Assembly: GCF_014161445.1 (NCBI RefSeq)
Contig: NZ_JABBXA010000005.1
Span: 1-64,000 of the forward strand
Source of the DNA: Microbispora sp. H13382
Lineage (GTDB): Bacteria; Actinomycetota; Actinomycetes; Streptosporangiales; Streptosporangiaceae
DNA length: 64,000 nt
Reading direction: 5' to 3'
Shown: piece after piece, positions 1 to 9,600 of the stretch
How positions within the stretch are numbered: position 1 is the first letter of the stretch
Layout: every line of letters begins with the position of its first letter
Made by a program: the position numbers and the translations under genes
Notes under the pieces: model-generated
What the model was told of the DNA's origin: nothing
Databases searched by the model: none
The model's input: the letters and a program-made list of their open reading frames with translations, nothing else

Positions 1-1240
1 CGCCGATCTCGTACTCGGCCAGGGCCCGGCGTGAGCGCTCCAGCGCCTGGGCCCGGGTGGCGCCGGTGACGATCAGCTTGGCCACCAGCGAGTCGAACGC
101 CTGCGGCACGCTCATCCCGGTCTCATATCCGCCGTCCAGCCGCACCCCGGGCCCCGACGGGACCCGCATCGAGGTGATCGTCCCCGGCGCGGGCAGGAAG
201 CCCCGGCCCGCGTCCTCGGCGTTGATCCGGAACTCGATGGAGTGGCCGCGCAACACCGGGTCGTCGTAGCCCAGCGTCTGGCCGTCGGCGATGCGGAACA
301 TCTCGCGGACCAGGTCGATGCCGGCGACCTCCTCGCTGACCGGGTGCTCGACCTGCAGCCGGGTGTTGACCTCCAGGAAGGAGATCGTGCCGTCCTGGCC
401 GACGAGGAACTCACACGTGCCGGCCCCGACGTAGCCCGCCTCGCGCAGGATCGCCTTGGAGGAGGAGTACAGCAGCTGCAGTTGCTCGTCGGTCAGGAAC
501 GGTGCGGGGGCCTCCTCGACGAGTTTTTGGTGGCGGCGCTGCAGTGAGCAGTCGCGGGTGGAGACGACCACGACGTTGCCGTGGGTGTCGGCCAGGCACT
601 GGGTTTCCACGTGCCGGGGCCGGTCCAGGTAGCGCTCGACGAAGCATTCGCCGCGTCCGAAGGCGGTGACGGCCTCGCGGACGGCCGATTCGTACAGGTC
701 GGGGATCTCTTCCAGGGTGCGGGCCACTTTCAGGCCGCGGCCGCCGCCGCCGAAGGCCGCTTTGATCGCGATGGGCAGGCCGTGCTGCTGCGCGAAGTCG
801 ACGACCTCCTGCACGCCGGAGACGGGGTCGGGGGTGCCGGCGACCAGGGGGGCGCCCACGCGCTGGGCGATGTGGCGGGCCGCGACCTTGTCGCCCAGGG
901 CGGTGATGGCCGCGGGTGGCGGGCCGATCCAGATCAGCCCGGCGTCGATGACGGCCTGGGCGAAGCCGGCGTTCTCGGCGAGGAAGCCGTAGCCGGGGTG
1001 GACGGCGTCGGCGCCGGTCTGCTCGGCCACCGCGAGGAGCTTGTCGATGTGCAGGTAGGTCTCGGCCGGGCTCTGCCCGCCGAGCGCGTGGGCCTCGTCG
1101 GCCACCCGCACGTGCAGCGCGTCCAGGTCCTGGTCGGCGTAGACCGCCACACTGGCGAGGCCGGCGTCCCCGCACGCCCGGGCGATCCGTACGGCGATCT
1201 CACCGCGGTTGGCGATCAGGACCTTGTGCACCGTGTCCAT
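1..1240 (-). CDS. Acyl-CoA carboxylase, biotin carboxylase (alpha) subunit, C-terminus off the window
   Basis: Catalyses ATP- and bicarbonate-dependent carboxylation of biotin, the first half-reaction of acetyl/propionyl-CoA carboxylase, in the cytosol. The visible 413 residues start with the biotin-carboxylase fold ([12 protein letters not shown] near residue 7), followed by the ATP-grasp glycine loop (FGGGGRGLK near 165) and the conserved [12 protein letters not shown] segment near 292. The gene runs off the left edge, so the usual C-terminal biotin-carrier domain is not visible. AGGGAAGG lies directly against the ATG, with no spacer. The GTG at codon 4 (position 1231) is therefore an equally good start. 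The partner carboxyltransferase and epsilon subunits lie at the other end of the window on the same strand. Family assignment is firm; substrate preference (acetyl versus propionyl) cannot be read here. Confidence 0.95.
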   Translation of the reverse strand, partial: MDTVHKVLIANRGEIAVRIARACGDAGLASVAVYADQDLDALHVRVADEAHALGGQSPAETYLHIDKLLAVAEQTGADAVHPGYGFLAENAGFAQAVIDAGLIWIGPPPAAITALGDKVAARHIAQRVGAPLVAGTPDPVSGVQEVVDFAQQHGLPIAIKAAFGGGGRGLKVARTLEEIPDLYESAVREAVTAFGRGECFVERYLDRPRHVETQCLADTHGNVVVVSTRDCSLQRRHQKLVEEAPAPFLTDEQLQLLYSSSKAILREAGYVGAGTCEFLVGQDGTISFLEVNTRLQVEHPVSEEVAGIDLVREMFRIADGQTLGYDDPVLRGHSIEFRINAEDAGRGFLPAPGTITSMRVPSGPGVRLDGGYETGMSVPQAFDSLVAKLIVTGATRAQALERSRRALAEYEIG

Positions 1241-1428
1241 CCTTCCCTAGGGCCCCTGGTTACGAGCCTTGCTGGATTTTAAGCACCCGCAGCGGCCCGA
1301 CGGCGTCCGCCCCCTTGCTGAGTGGGACCGCTGTCAGAACTGTTTTCGCCGCTCCCGGTTCTCATCGCCGGTATGCCTGTTTCGAACCGGCATCGCCGGT
1401 CAAGTCCGACAGGTTAGGCTGATCACTC
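1241..1428. promoter_or_regulatory. Divergent intergenic region with 10-bp direct repeats
   Basis: This 188-bp gap between the carboxylase gene and the mycosin gene must hold the promoter of both. CATCGCCGGT occurs at 1363-1372 and again at 1391-1400, and GCCGGT (1367-1372) also pairs with ACCGGC (1386-1391). Such spacing could be a regulator site for the mycosin gene, but no factor is identified and no clear -35/-10 pair stands out. Confidence 0.3.
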
Positions 1429-2583
1429 ATGCGGGGACCCGGCCTTCTGGCGACCGTGCTGGCGCTGCTTCTCGTGGCACCGCCCGCGCCTCCCGCACAG
1501 GCGCACGCCGCGCCGGTGCGGTGCGCGCCGCGCAAGGGCAGCATGCAGGTGGCCGAGCCGTGGGGGCAGCGGAGACTCGACCCGAAGCGCGTGTGGCCGC
1601 TCACCACGGGTGAGGGGGTCACCGTCGCGATCATCGACAGCGGAGTGGACCTGACGCACCCGCAGATCCACGTGGCCAAGTCGGTGGACTACACCGGGAC
1701 GGGACACCGCGACTGCGTCGGGCACGGCACGGCGGGGGCCGGGATCATCGCCGCCCAGTATCTGAAGGGCGTCCCCTTCCACGGCGTCGCGCCGGGCGTG
1801 CGGCTGATCTCGCTCAAGCAGACGAACGAGGAGAACGGCGAGGTGGACACGCTGGCGAGGGCCATCGTGAACGCGGCCGACTACGGCGCCGACGTGATCA
1901 ACGTGTCGATCCAGGCCCAGGACGATCCCAAACTCCGGCAGGCTGTGGCGTACGCGCTGGACAAGGACGCGGTGATCGTGGCGGCGGCCGGCAACACGAC
2001 CGCGGAGGACGGCACGCCGGAGCCCGCCTACCCCGCGGCGTACCCGGGCGTGCTCGCCGTCGGGTCGGCCACCCCGGACGGCAGGCGCGCCGACTTCTCC
2101 AACACGGCCACCCCCGTCGCGGTGCTGGGGCCGGGCCAGAACATCACCTCCACCTGGCCCGGACGGTCGTACATGGGCGGGCTCGAAGGCACCAGCTTCG
2201 CCGCGCCGTACGTCGCGGGGGTGGCGGCGCTGGTGCGTGCCCGCCATCCGGGGCTGAACCAGGAACGGGTGCGGTGGCGCATCACCGCCACGGCGGACGG
2301 CGGCGTGGGGGCGGGCACTGGTGCCGGGATGGTGAACCCGCTGCTCGCCGTCACCGCGATCCTGCCGCTCGAGGCCGTCGACGCCCCGGTCATCGCGCCG
2401 CCGGCGCCGGCCCCGCTGCCGCCGGGCGCGGTGAGCAAGGCGGCTCCGGTCGACCAGGAGGCGGTCGACCTGGCGCTCACGATCGCGGTGGCGGCGCTGT
2501 GCGCCGTGGGCCTGATCGTGGCCGTGCGGGTGTTCGTGCCGATGGGCCGGCGCAGGGGGTGGCGCCCCGGCCGCGAGAGTTGA
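1429..2583 (+). CDS. mycP: Mycosin-type membrane-anchored subtilisin protease of the T7SS
   Basis: S8 serine protease expected to sit on the outer face of the membrane and cap or process the ESX secretion complex. The 384 residues carry a signal peptide (about 1-27, ending near AQAHA), the catalytic Asp70 in IIDSGVD, His99 in GHGTAGAG, oxyanion Asn189 in AAAGN and Ser256 in GTSFAAP. A proline-rich linker (about 318-340), one membrane helix (about 348-368) and a short basic tail follow. Triad order, terminal anchor and length fit mycosins rather than free subtilisins. The neighbouring EccC and EccD genes support the role. No obvious propeptide extension is visible. The exact substrate is unknown. 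Confidence 0.93.
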   Translation: MRGPGLLATVLALLLVAPPAPPAQAHAAPVRCAPRKGSMQVAEPWGQRRLDPKRVWPLTTGEGVTVAIIDSGVDLTHPQIHVAKSVDYTGTGHRDCVGHGTAGAGIIAAQYLKGVPFHGVAPGVRLISLKQTNEENGEVDTLARAIVNAADYGADVINVSIQAQDDPKLRQAVAYALDKDAVIVAAAGNTTAEDGTPEPAYPAAYPGVLAVGSATPDGRRADFSNTATPVAVLGPGQNITSTWPGRSYMGGLEGTSFAAPYVAGVAALVRARHPGLNQERVRWRITATADGGVGAGTGAGMVNPLLAVTAILPLEAVDAPVIAPPAPAPLPPGAVSKAAPVDQEAVDLALTIAVAALCAVGLIVAVRVFVPMGRRRGWRPGRES

Positions 2584-2701
2584 CACGCCGGCATCAGGTA
2601 ATTGACGCTTCAATGTTTTGGGCTGGCGAAAACTGCTGCTTTGTGTCGGGTGCTCTTGGTTGAATGATCCTGATCAGGTCGCTTTTTCAGAAAGGACTGA
2701 G

Positions 2702-4969
2702 ATGCACCCTTTACGGCCGGGTGATCCCGAGCAGATAGGCGAGTACGCCATCCTGGGACGGCTGGACGAGGGGCCCCGCGGCGACGTCTATGTCGGCAAG
2801 GAGTCCGGCGACGACGCCCCTGTGCGGGTGATCAAGCTGTTGGCCGCCGAGCCGGGTTCGGGGCAGGCCGTCCTCGACCGGCTCACTGTGGCCACACGTG
2901 TGTCCAGCTCATATGTGGCCCGCACGATCGCGGCGGGCCTGCTCGGCGATCGGCCCTACGTCGTCAGGGAACACGTCGAGGGGCGCAGTCTGGCCGCCGC
3001 CGTCGCTGCCGGGGGCCCGCTCTCCGGCGAGGCGCTCGAACGGGTCGCGGTGGGCCTGCTCACCGCGCTGACCGCGGTGCACCTCGCCGATCTCGCGCAC
3101 GGCGCGCTCACCCCGCACAACGTCATCGTCGCCGACGACGGGGTCAAGCTGACCGACGTCGCCGTCGGGCCGCCGGTGGGCGAGCCGGCCTACCTCGCCC
3201 CCGAGCAGATCAGGGGCGGGCGGTACGACGCGTACGCGGACATGTTCGCCTGGGCCGCCACGGTCGTCTTCGCGGCGACCGGGCGGCCGCCGTTCCCGCA
3301 GGATCCGCAGGCGGTGCTGAACGCGCCGCCCGACCTCGGCGGCCTGGAGGAGCGGCTGCGCCAGGTCGTGCTGCCCGCGCTGGCCAAGGAGCCGGGGCAG
3401 CGCCCCACCGCCTACGCCGCGATGCTGCGGCTGCTCGGCGGTGACGCCGGGGCGAACCCGGCGGCGAGCCCGGCCTCGGGAGTGGTGCTGTCCCCGCAGG
3501 TGCCGCAGCCTCCCCAGCCCGCGCAGCCGCCGCTCGGGGGAGTCCCCGTTCCGCCGGCTCCGCAGCAGACGTGGGGCCCACCGTCCGTGCCTCAGCAGCC
3601 CCAGCAGGCGCCGGCCGCTTCCTGGCAGCCGCCCGCCATGCCGCAGGAGCAGCCTCCGCAGCAGACGTGGGGGCCGCCGACCGCCCAGGGCCAGGTCGAG
3701 CCGGCCAGGCGCAGGCCTTTCCCCGTCGGCCTGGCGGCGGCGGTCGGCGCCGTGGTCCTGCTCTCCGGAGTGGGCCTGTGGGGCGCGGGCCGGTACGCCG
3801 AGGTCCAGCTGTCGCCGGCGGCCGCGGAGCGCGCCGCAGGGCAGCACGGCTCCGGCGGCAGGGTGGCCGCGGACCTCACGGACGCCGGTGGCGGGCCCGC
3901 GGGCGGCGGGGCCGGAGGCGGCGGGCAGAACCCGACGGCGGCGCCGCAGGTGACGGTGCCATGGGCGCTGTCGTCCAACGATCCGGACAGCCCGGTGCAG
4001 CCGCTGGTCTTGCCGAGCGAGTGGCCGACCGACGGCCCGGTGACGCCGGAGCTCACCTCGGTCCCGACCCCGGGCCCGATCGTGCCGGTGCCGACCCAGC
4101 CGGTGGTCCCGCCGCCGCAGCAGCCGATCGACCAGACGCGGCCGACGGCCCGGGTGACGACCACCACCACGGTCATCGCGACGCCCAGCCCGGTGCCGAC
4201 CGAGCCGACTCCGGAGCCCCCGCCCTCGCAGTCGCCGAGCCCGGCGGCCACCGAGACGCAGGAGCCGGTGCCGAGCCCGGAGGAGCCGAGATGGCCCGGC
4301 CGGCGGAATCCGCACGCGTCGCCGTCGCCGGCCACCGCCGAGCCGTCCCCGAGCCCGGCCGCGCCGTCGCCCACCGCGACGGTCGCGCCGACGCGGACGG
4401 TGACGCAACCGGCGACGCCGCGCCCGACCGCCACGGCCCCGCGCCCGACCGCGACCTCCCGCCCGACCGTGCAGCCCACGGTGCAGCCGACCGTGCAGCC
4501 GACGGCGCGGCCGACGGTCACGGCCAGGCCGACGGTCACGGTGAAGCCGACGGTCACGGTGAAGCCGACGGTCACGGTGAAGCCGACGGTCACGGTGAAG
4601 CCGACGACCGAGGCGCCGAGGCCGACCCGCACGGCCGCTCCGGTCAGGAACCCCTACGCCCCTGAGCAGGTCTGCGGGGCGGGCTTCTACGTGCAGCGCA
4701 GCAGCGCTCTGGCGGGTGGCGCCATCTACCAGCTCTACAACGCGAGCACGGGGGAGAACTGCGTCGTCACCATCAAGACGGCCGACGTCGGCAAGGCGAC
4801 GCCCGTCTCCGCGACCCTGGAGGTCCAGGGCGGCGTGAGCAAGACCGACAGCGGTAGCTACGAGTACTACGCCGGCCCGGTGAAGCTGCAGGCCAAGGGC
4901 AAGTGCGTCAGGTACCTCGGCCGTATCGGCGGGGCCGGCGCCAGCGCCGACTGGGGCAACTGCGGCTGA
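2702..4969 (+). CDS. Transmembrane protein-kinase-like protein, probable pseudokinase with extracellular domain
   Basis: The start is the ATG at 2702, preceded by AAAGGA at good spacing; an in-frame ATG at 2618 would add 28 residues without a ribosome site. Of 755 residues, about 12-247 form a Ser/Thr-kinase fold with the beta-3 lysine (VIKLL, Lys45), an APE motif (about 166-168) and a DFG-like Asp152 in LTDVAVG. The catalytic HRD loop reads HGALTPHNV (133-141), so the catalytic Asp is missing and activity is doubtful. A proline/glutamine-rich stretch, one membrane span (about 342-362), a long Pro/Thr-rich stalk with VTVKPT repeats and a C-terminal domain of about 95 residues with cysteines follow. 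It lies between mycosin and EccC, suggesting a structural or sensory part of the T7SS. A weakly active kinase remains possible. Confidence 0.85.
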   Translation: MHPLRPGDPEQIGEYAILGRLDEGPRGDVYVGKESGDDAPVRVIKLLAAEPGSGQAVLDRLTVATRVSSSYVARTIAAGLLGDRPYVVREHVEGRSLAAAVAAGGPLSGEALERVAVGLLTALTAVHLADLAHGALTPHNVIVADDGVKLTDVAVGPPVGEPAYLAPEQIRGGRYDAYADMFAWAATVVFAATGRPPFPQDPQAVLNAPPDLGGLEERLRQVVLPALAKEPGQRPTAYAAMLRLLGGDAGANPAASPASGVVLSPQVPQPPQPAQPPLGGVPVPPAPQQTWGPPSVPQQPQQAPAASWQPPAMPQEQPPQQTWGPPTAQGQVEPARRRPFPVGLAAAVGAVVLLSGVGLWGAGRYAEVQLSPAAAERAAGQHGSGGRVAADLTDAGGGPAGGGAGGGGQNPTAAPQVTVPWALSSNDPDSPVQPLVLPSEWPTDGPVTPELTSVPTPGPIVPVPTQPVVPPPQQPIDQTRPTARVTTTTTVIATPSPVPTEPTPEPPPSQSPSPAATETQEPVPSPEEPRWPGRRNPHASPSPATAEPSPSPAAPSPTATVAPTRTVTQPATPRPTATAPRPTATSRPTVQPTVQPTVQPTARPTVTARPTVTVKPTVTVKPTVTVKPTVTVKPTTEAPRPTRTAAPVRNPYAPEQVCGAGFYVQRSSALAGGAIYQLYNASTGENCVVTIKTADVGKATPVSATLEVQGGVSKTDSGSYEYYAGPVKLQAKGKCVRYLGRIGGAGASADWGNCG
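4466..4602 (+). repeat. Short tandem repeats coding for QPTV and VTVKPT units
   Basis: Three 12-bp units (accgtgcagccg type) at 4466-4501 are followed by five 18-bp units (gacggtcacggtgaagcc type) at 4513-4602, the last four identical. They encode the Pro/Thr-rich extracellular stalk of the pseudokinase. Identical units in frame suggest recent slippage and a length-variable spacer across the cell wall. Confidence 0.9.
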
Positions 4970-5021
4970 CGAACGCCGGGAGGCCGGACCGGCAGGTCCG
5001 GCATCGGGTAGCCGCTGATCA

Positions 5022-5053
5022 GGAAGGCCGGGCGGGCAGCCGCCCGGCCTTCC
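5022..5053. terminator. Perfect 14-bp hairpin between convergent genes
   Basis: GGAAGGCCGGGCGG (5022-5035) pairs exactly with CCGCCCGGCCTTCC (5040-5053) around a GCAG loop. It sits 52 bp after the pseudokinase stop and before the stop of the convergent transglycosylase gene. No T-run follows, as is common for hairpin terminators of high-GC actinobacteria; it could work in both directions. Confidence 0.75.
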
Positions 5054-5210
5054 GCGTTCGTGCCCCGGTCTTCCCCGTGCCCCGCGTGCCGCGCTCGGCT
5101 CTCGGCCGGCCGCGCCCGGTCTTCCCCGTGCCTCTCGCCGGCCACCGCCGCGTGGCGGGCGACGGCGGGCGGTTCCCGGTGCCCGACGCGGCCCGCGCCG
5201 GGCGGGCGGC

Positions 5211-6329
5211 TCAGTATCCCCGGTATCCGGTGCCGGTCTTCATGCCCACCACGCCGGGCACGGCCGAGACCGAGCCGTAGCGCTCGATGGCGTACCGGAC
5301 GCCCGCCACGATGTTGTCGACGGGGTTCCAGATGTCCTTGTGCCCCGGCAGGGACCAGCGGTTGAACGTCGGGTCGATGGTCTGCATCAGCCCCTTCGAC
5401 GGCGTTCCCGCGGCGGCGTTCGAGTCCCAGTTGTTGATCGCGTGCGGGTTCCCGCCCGACTCGTGCCTGATGATCATCCAGATGTCGTCCCGGTTCATCT
5501 TCTCGGCCGGGTAGCCCTGGGCCCTGAGGATCGCGACGGCCTGCTCGATCCACTCCTTGACCTGGCCCGTGGGCGCCGGCCCGCCGCCGGGCGGAGGCGG
5601 GCCGCTGGGGCCGTAGCCGCCGCCGCCCGCGCCGCCGCTCAGGCTCGTCTGGCCGTACGACGCGTACGTCGGGTGCGCCTTGTCGCCGGGGGCCCCCGTA
5701 GAGCCGGTGTAGCCCGGGTCGCGGCGCCAGTCGACGGCGTGTCCCTGGCGGGGTACGAAGTCCTGTTTGCCCGGGTCCGGGATCTTGGCGAAGGTGAGCG
5801 CGCCGTCGCGGTAGTCGCCGCCCAGCTGCCCGCCCAGCGTCTTCGTGGCGTCGCCGACGGCCGTGGTCACCTGCTCCAGGTGCGGCCGGGCGTCCTCGAC
5901 GCCCCGGGAGACGATGGCCCGCAGTCCCTTGTCCAGCTCCTCGTCCGTCACGTCCTTGTTGCGGGCGCGGTAGGTCGCCGCGTCGGCGACCACGCCGGCG
6001 CAGATGCCGTCGATCTTCGACTTGGCGCTCTCCAGCGCGGTGGCGACCTTCTCCAGCGCGCCCGCGCACGCGACCAGGGCGTCGTGGAGGCCGTCCGCCG
6101 CCTTGCCGTACCTGTTCATGTAGCCCACGAAGGCATCGGCGGACCGGCCCTGCCAGGCGGCATCCACCGTGCGTACGGCCCGGCCCACGCCGCCCGCGTA
6201 GTCCTGCGCGTCGCGGGCCGCGCCGCGCCACTTCCCGGCGATGTCGCGAATCCCGCCGGGATCGCCCTTCACCTTCTCCGCCATGGCGGACAGCTCGGCG
6301 CCGCCCGGCAGATCCCCGACGCCGCTCAT
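5211..6329 (-). CDS. WXG100-like / lytic transglycosylase fusion protein
   Basis: The first 160 or so residues are helical and WXG100-like, with WQG at 60-62 (AAWQGRSADAF). A Gly/Pro-rich linker (about 205-255) joins them to an SLT-type transglycosylase domain (about 256-372) with the predicted catalytic Glu290 in IIRHESGGNP and the following GLMQTIDPTF motif. Enzymes of this fold cleave the glycan strand of peptidoglycan between MurNAc and GlcNAc. No Sec signal peptide is seen, so export through the T7SS via the WXG part is likely. It is first downstream of a small helical protein gene (22-bp gap) and of EccC on the same strand. The role may be local wall opening for the secretion machine, or attack on rivals. 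Domain calls are strong; the function is inferred. Confidence 0.88.
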   Translation of the reverse strand: MSGVGDLPGGAELSAMAEKVKGDPGGIRDIAGKWRGAARDAQDYAGGVGRAVRTVDAAWQGRSADAFVGYMNRYGKAADGLHDALVACAGALEKVATALESAKSKIDGICAGVVADAATYRARNKDVTDEELDKGLRAIVSRGVEDARPHLEQVTTAVGDATKTLGGQLGGDYRDGALTFAKIPDPGKQDFVPRQGHAVDWRRDPGYTGSTGAPGDKAHPTYASYGQTSLSGGAGGGGYGPSGPPPPGGGPAPTGQVKEWIEQAVAILRAQGYPAEKMNRDDIWMIIRHESGGNPHAINNWDSNAAAGTPSKGLMQTIDPTFNRWSLPGHKDIWNPVDNIVAGVRYAIERYGSVSAVPGVVGMKTGTGYRGY

Positions 6330-6351
6330 GCCACCCCCTCGCCTGGCAGGC

Positions 6352-6657
6352 TCATGCCCGCATCGACCCGGATGTGGCCGTGTGGGCGGTCCGGACGTTG
6401 TCCTGCACGGTCTCCAGCGCCCGCTCCACGCCCTTCAGCTTGGTCCTCGCGTCGCCCGCCTCCGCGGTCAGCGCGGCGTAGGCGGCGTCGACCGCCTCTG
6501 CCAGCGCCGCGGCGCCGTCCACGTGCCCGAAGGCGGCCGCCCGGGTGCCGGGCGTCTCGGGAAGACCGCCGTGCAGGCTCTCGTACTGGCCCCAGGCCTT
6601 GCTCACCGCCGTACGGCAGCTCTCGAGCGCCTGGAAGTGGATGTCGAAACCGGCCAC
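6352..6657 (-). CDS. Small helical ESX-type protein
   Basis: A 101-residue protein without signal peptide or membrane span, predicted to be alpha-helical with Ala-rich heptads, of WXG100/EspC-like size. It lacks a clear W-x-G turn; the likely turn region is around residues 40-48. It lies 19 bp after EccC and 22 bp before the transglycosylase fusion, so all three are probably co-transcribed. It may be the heterodimer partner or chaperone of the fusion protein, as ESX substrates usually travel in pairs. I do not recognise a named family. Confidence 0.75.
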   Translation of the reverse strand: MAGFDIHFQALESCRTAVSKAWGQYESLHGGLPETPGTRAAAFGHVDGAAALAEAVDAAYAALTAEAGDARTKLKGVERALETVQDNVRTAHTATSGSMRA

Positions 6658-6676
6658 GTGCCGCTCCTTTCCGCCG

Positions 6677-9600
6677 TCACTCGCTGTCCGCGGGAGGCAG
6701 GAACGCGGTCTGGGCGAGCCGCGCGCCGAACCTCCTGTCGACGTGGTAGCCCCGGCCGGGCGGCAGCGGGTGCGCCCGGACGTTGCCGAACAGGTAGCCC
6801 TCGTCCTTGTTGCCCGACAGGATGACGGCGGGGCTGGCCATGTCCTTCAGCTTCTGGATGACCGGGTCGTACATGGCCCGGCCGGCGCCGCCCATCTGAC
6901 GCGACAACACCAGGTGGAGCCCGATGTCCCGCGCCTGCGGCAACAGGTCCACCAGGGGCAGCAGCGGGTTGGACGAGGTGGCGACCAGGTCGTAGTCGTC
7001 CACGACGATGTAGACGTCCGAACCCTGCCACCAGCTCCTCGTCCGCAGCTGCTCGGGGGTGAGGTCGGCCGGCGGCAGCCGCTTGAGCAGGGCCCCGCGC
7101 ACGTCGTTGACCAGCTCCTGGGCGGCGGTGCTCGACGCCGCGTAGCCGATGCGGTGGGCGGTCGCGGCCGAGTCGAGCAGCGACCTGCGGTAGTCGACGA
7201 CGATCATCATCGCCTCGTGCGGCTGCCGCCTGGCCACCAGTCCCTCCGCGACGAGCCGCAGCAGGTTCGACTTGCCGCTCTCGGTGTCGCCCAGGACGAC
7301 GAAGTGCGGGTCGGCGTCGAAGTCGAGCAGCACGGGCGAGAGCGTCGCCTCGTCGATGCCGATGGCGATCTTCGGCCCCGTCTCCTCGGGGCCGGGCAGG
7401 GAGGCGGCGGGCAGCACCGGCGGCAGCAGCCGGATCGCCGGCGCGGGCGGCCCCTGCCAGGCGTCCCTGACCGCGTGCACCAGCCCGCGGACGCCCGCGG
7501 CGAGGTCCTCGGAGCTCTGCACGCCGTCGATCCGCGGCAGCGCGGACAGGAAGTGCAGCCCCTCCTTGGTGAGGCCGCGTCCCGGCACTCCCTCGGGGAC
7601 CGCCAGCGACGCCTTCCTGTTGACCTCGGACTCGTAGGCGTCGCCGAGCTTGAGCTCGACCCTGGTGCCGAACAGGTCGCGGATGCTCGCCCGGAACTCC
7701 GACCACTTGTTGGTGGCCGCGACCACGTGGATGCCGTACCCGAGGCCACGGGCGGCGATGTCGGTGATGACCGGTTCGAGCGACTCGAACTCCTGCCTGA
7801 GCGTGAGCCAGCCGTCCACGACCAGGAACACGTCGCCCCAGCCGTCGCCGTCGCGGCCGGACTCGGCCCGCATCCGCCGGTACGCCGCGACCGACTCGAT
7901 GCCGTGCTCGGCGAAGTCCGCCTCGCGCCGCTCCAGGATGGTGGAGATCTCGGCGACCGTACGGCGGACGCGGTCGGCGTCGAGACGGCTCGCGACGCCG
8001 CCCACGTGCGGCAGCGCCTCCAGCGAGGCCAGGGAGCCGCCGCCGAAGTCCAGGCAGTAGAACTGCACCTCGCGTGGCGTGTGCATCAGGGCCATGCTCG
8101 TGACCAGGGTCCGCAGCACCGTGCTCTTGCCGCTCTGCGTGCCGCCCGCGACGCCGACGTGACCCGCGCCTCCCGACAGGTCGAGCCAGTAGGGGTCGCG
8201 GCGCTGCTCGAACGGCCGGTCGACGATGCCGACGACCGCGTGGAGCATCCCCCGCCCGCCCCAGCCCGCGGTGGTCAGGCCGTGCTCGGGCGTGACGGAC
8301 AGCGGCGGCAGCAGGTGGGCCAGCGTCGGCGGCTCGGCCAGCGGGGGCAGCCAGATCGGGTGCGCCGGCGGGCCGTGGCCGGTGAGCCGGCCGACCACGA
8401 CGTCGAGCAGGCTGTGCCGCGGTCCGCCGGGCTCCTCCGCGGGCGCCAGCTCCCTGGACGGCTCGGTCACCTCCACGGGCGCGAAGGCGGGGCCGTACTC
8501 GACCACCTCGCGTACCGGCCGCCCGGCCTCGCCGGGGGCGGACCGCCCGGGGTCGGCGTGGTGGGGGCCGGACACGTAGGCGGCCTTGAACCGGGTCATC
8601 CCCGTGGTGTCGTACTTCAGGTAGCCGTTGCCCGGCGCGGGCGGCAGCTCGTAGGCGTCGGCGACGCCGAGGACGACCCGGCTCTCCATCGCCGAGAACG
8701 TGCGCAGGCCGATCCGGTACGACAGGTGGGTGTCGAGGCCCCGCAGCCGGCCCTCCTCCAGGCGCTGGGAGGCCAGCAGGAGGTGCACGCCGAGGGAGCG
8801 GCCGAGCCGCCCGATCATCACGAACAGGTCGATGAACTCCGGCTTGGCGGTGAGCAGCTCGCTGAACTCGTCGATCACGACGAACAGGGTCGGCATCGGC
8901 TTGAGATCCGCGCCCTGCTCCCTGGCCCGCTCGTAGTCGCGCAGCGAGGCGTAGTTGCCCGCGGCGCGCAGCAGCTCCTGGCGGCGCACCATCTCGCCGT
9001 GCAGCGCGTCGTGCATGCGGTCGACGAGCGGCAGCTCGTCCTCCAGGTTGGTGATGACCGCCGACACGTGCGACAGGGAGTCCAGGCCGAGGAACGTGGC
9101 GCCGCCCTTGAAGTCCACCAGCACGAAGTTGAGGATCTCGGAGGAGTGCGTGATGGCCAGGCCGAGCACCAGGGTGCGCAGCAGCTCGCTCTTGCCGGAG
9201 CCGGTCGCCCCGATGACCAGGCCGTGCGGCCCCATGCCGCCCTGCGCGGACTCCTTGATGTCGAGCTCGACGACCCGCCCGTCCGCGCCCAGGCCGATCG
9301 GCACCCGCAGCCGGTTGCGCCCCGCGCGGGGCTGCCAGATCACCGCGGGATCGAGGTGGACGGGGTCGCCCACGCCGAGCAGGTCGGTGAGCGAGGTGTT
9401 GACGCCGAGCACGTCCTGCGCCTCGCCCTGGGCCCCGGCGGAGGCGCGCAGCGGCGCGAGCTGCCGGGCCAGCCCCTCCGCCTGGGGATAGCCGAGGCGG
9501 TCGGGGTCGCCGAGCCGGTTGCCCGACCGCCGCCCCGCGTGGTCGATCTTCACCATGTGGAAGCCGTCGGGTTGCACGTCCAGCCGGAGCGTGATCGCCT

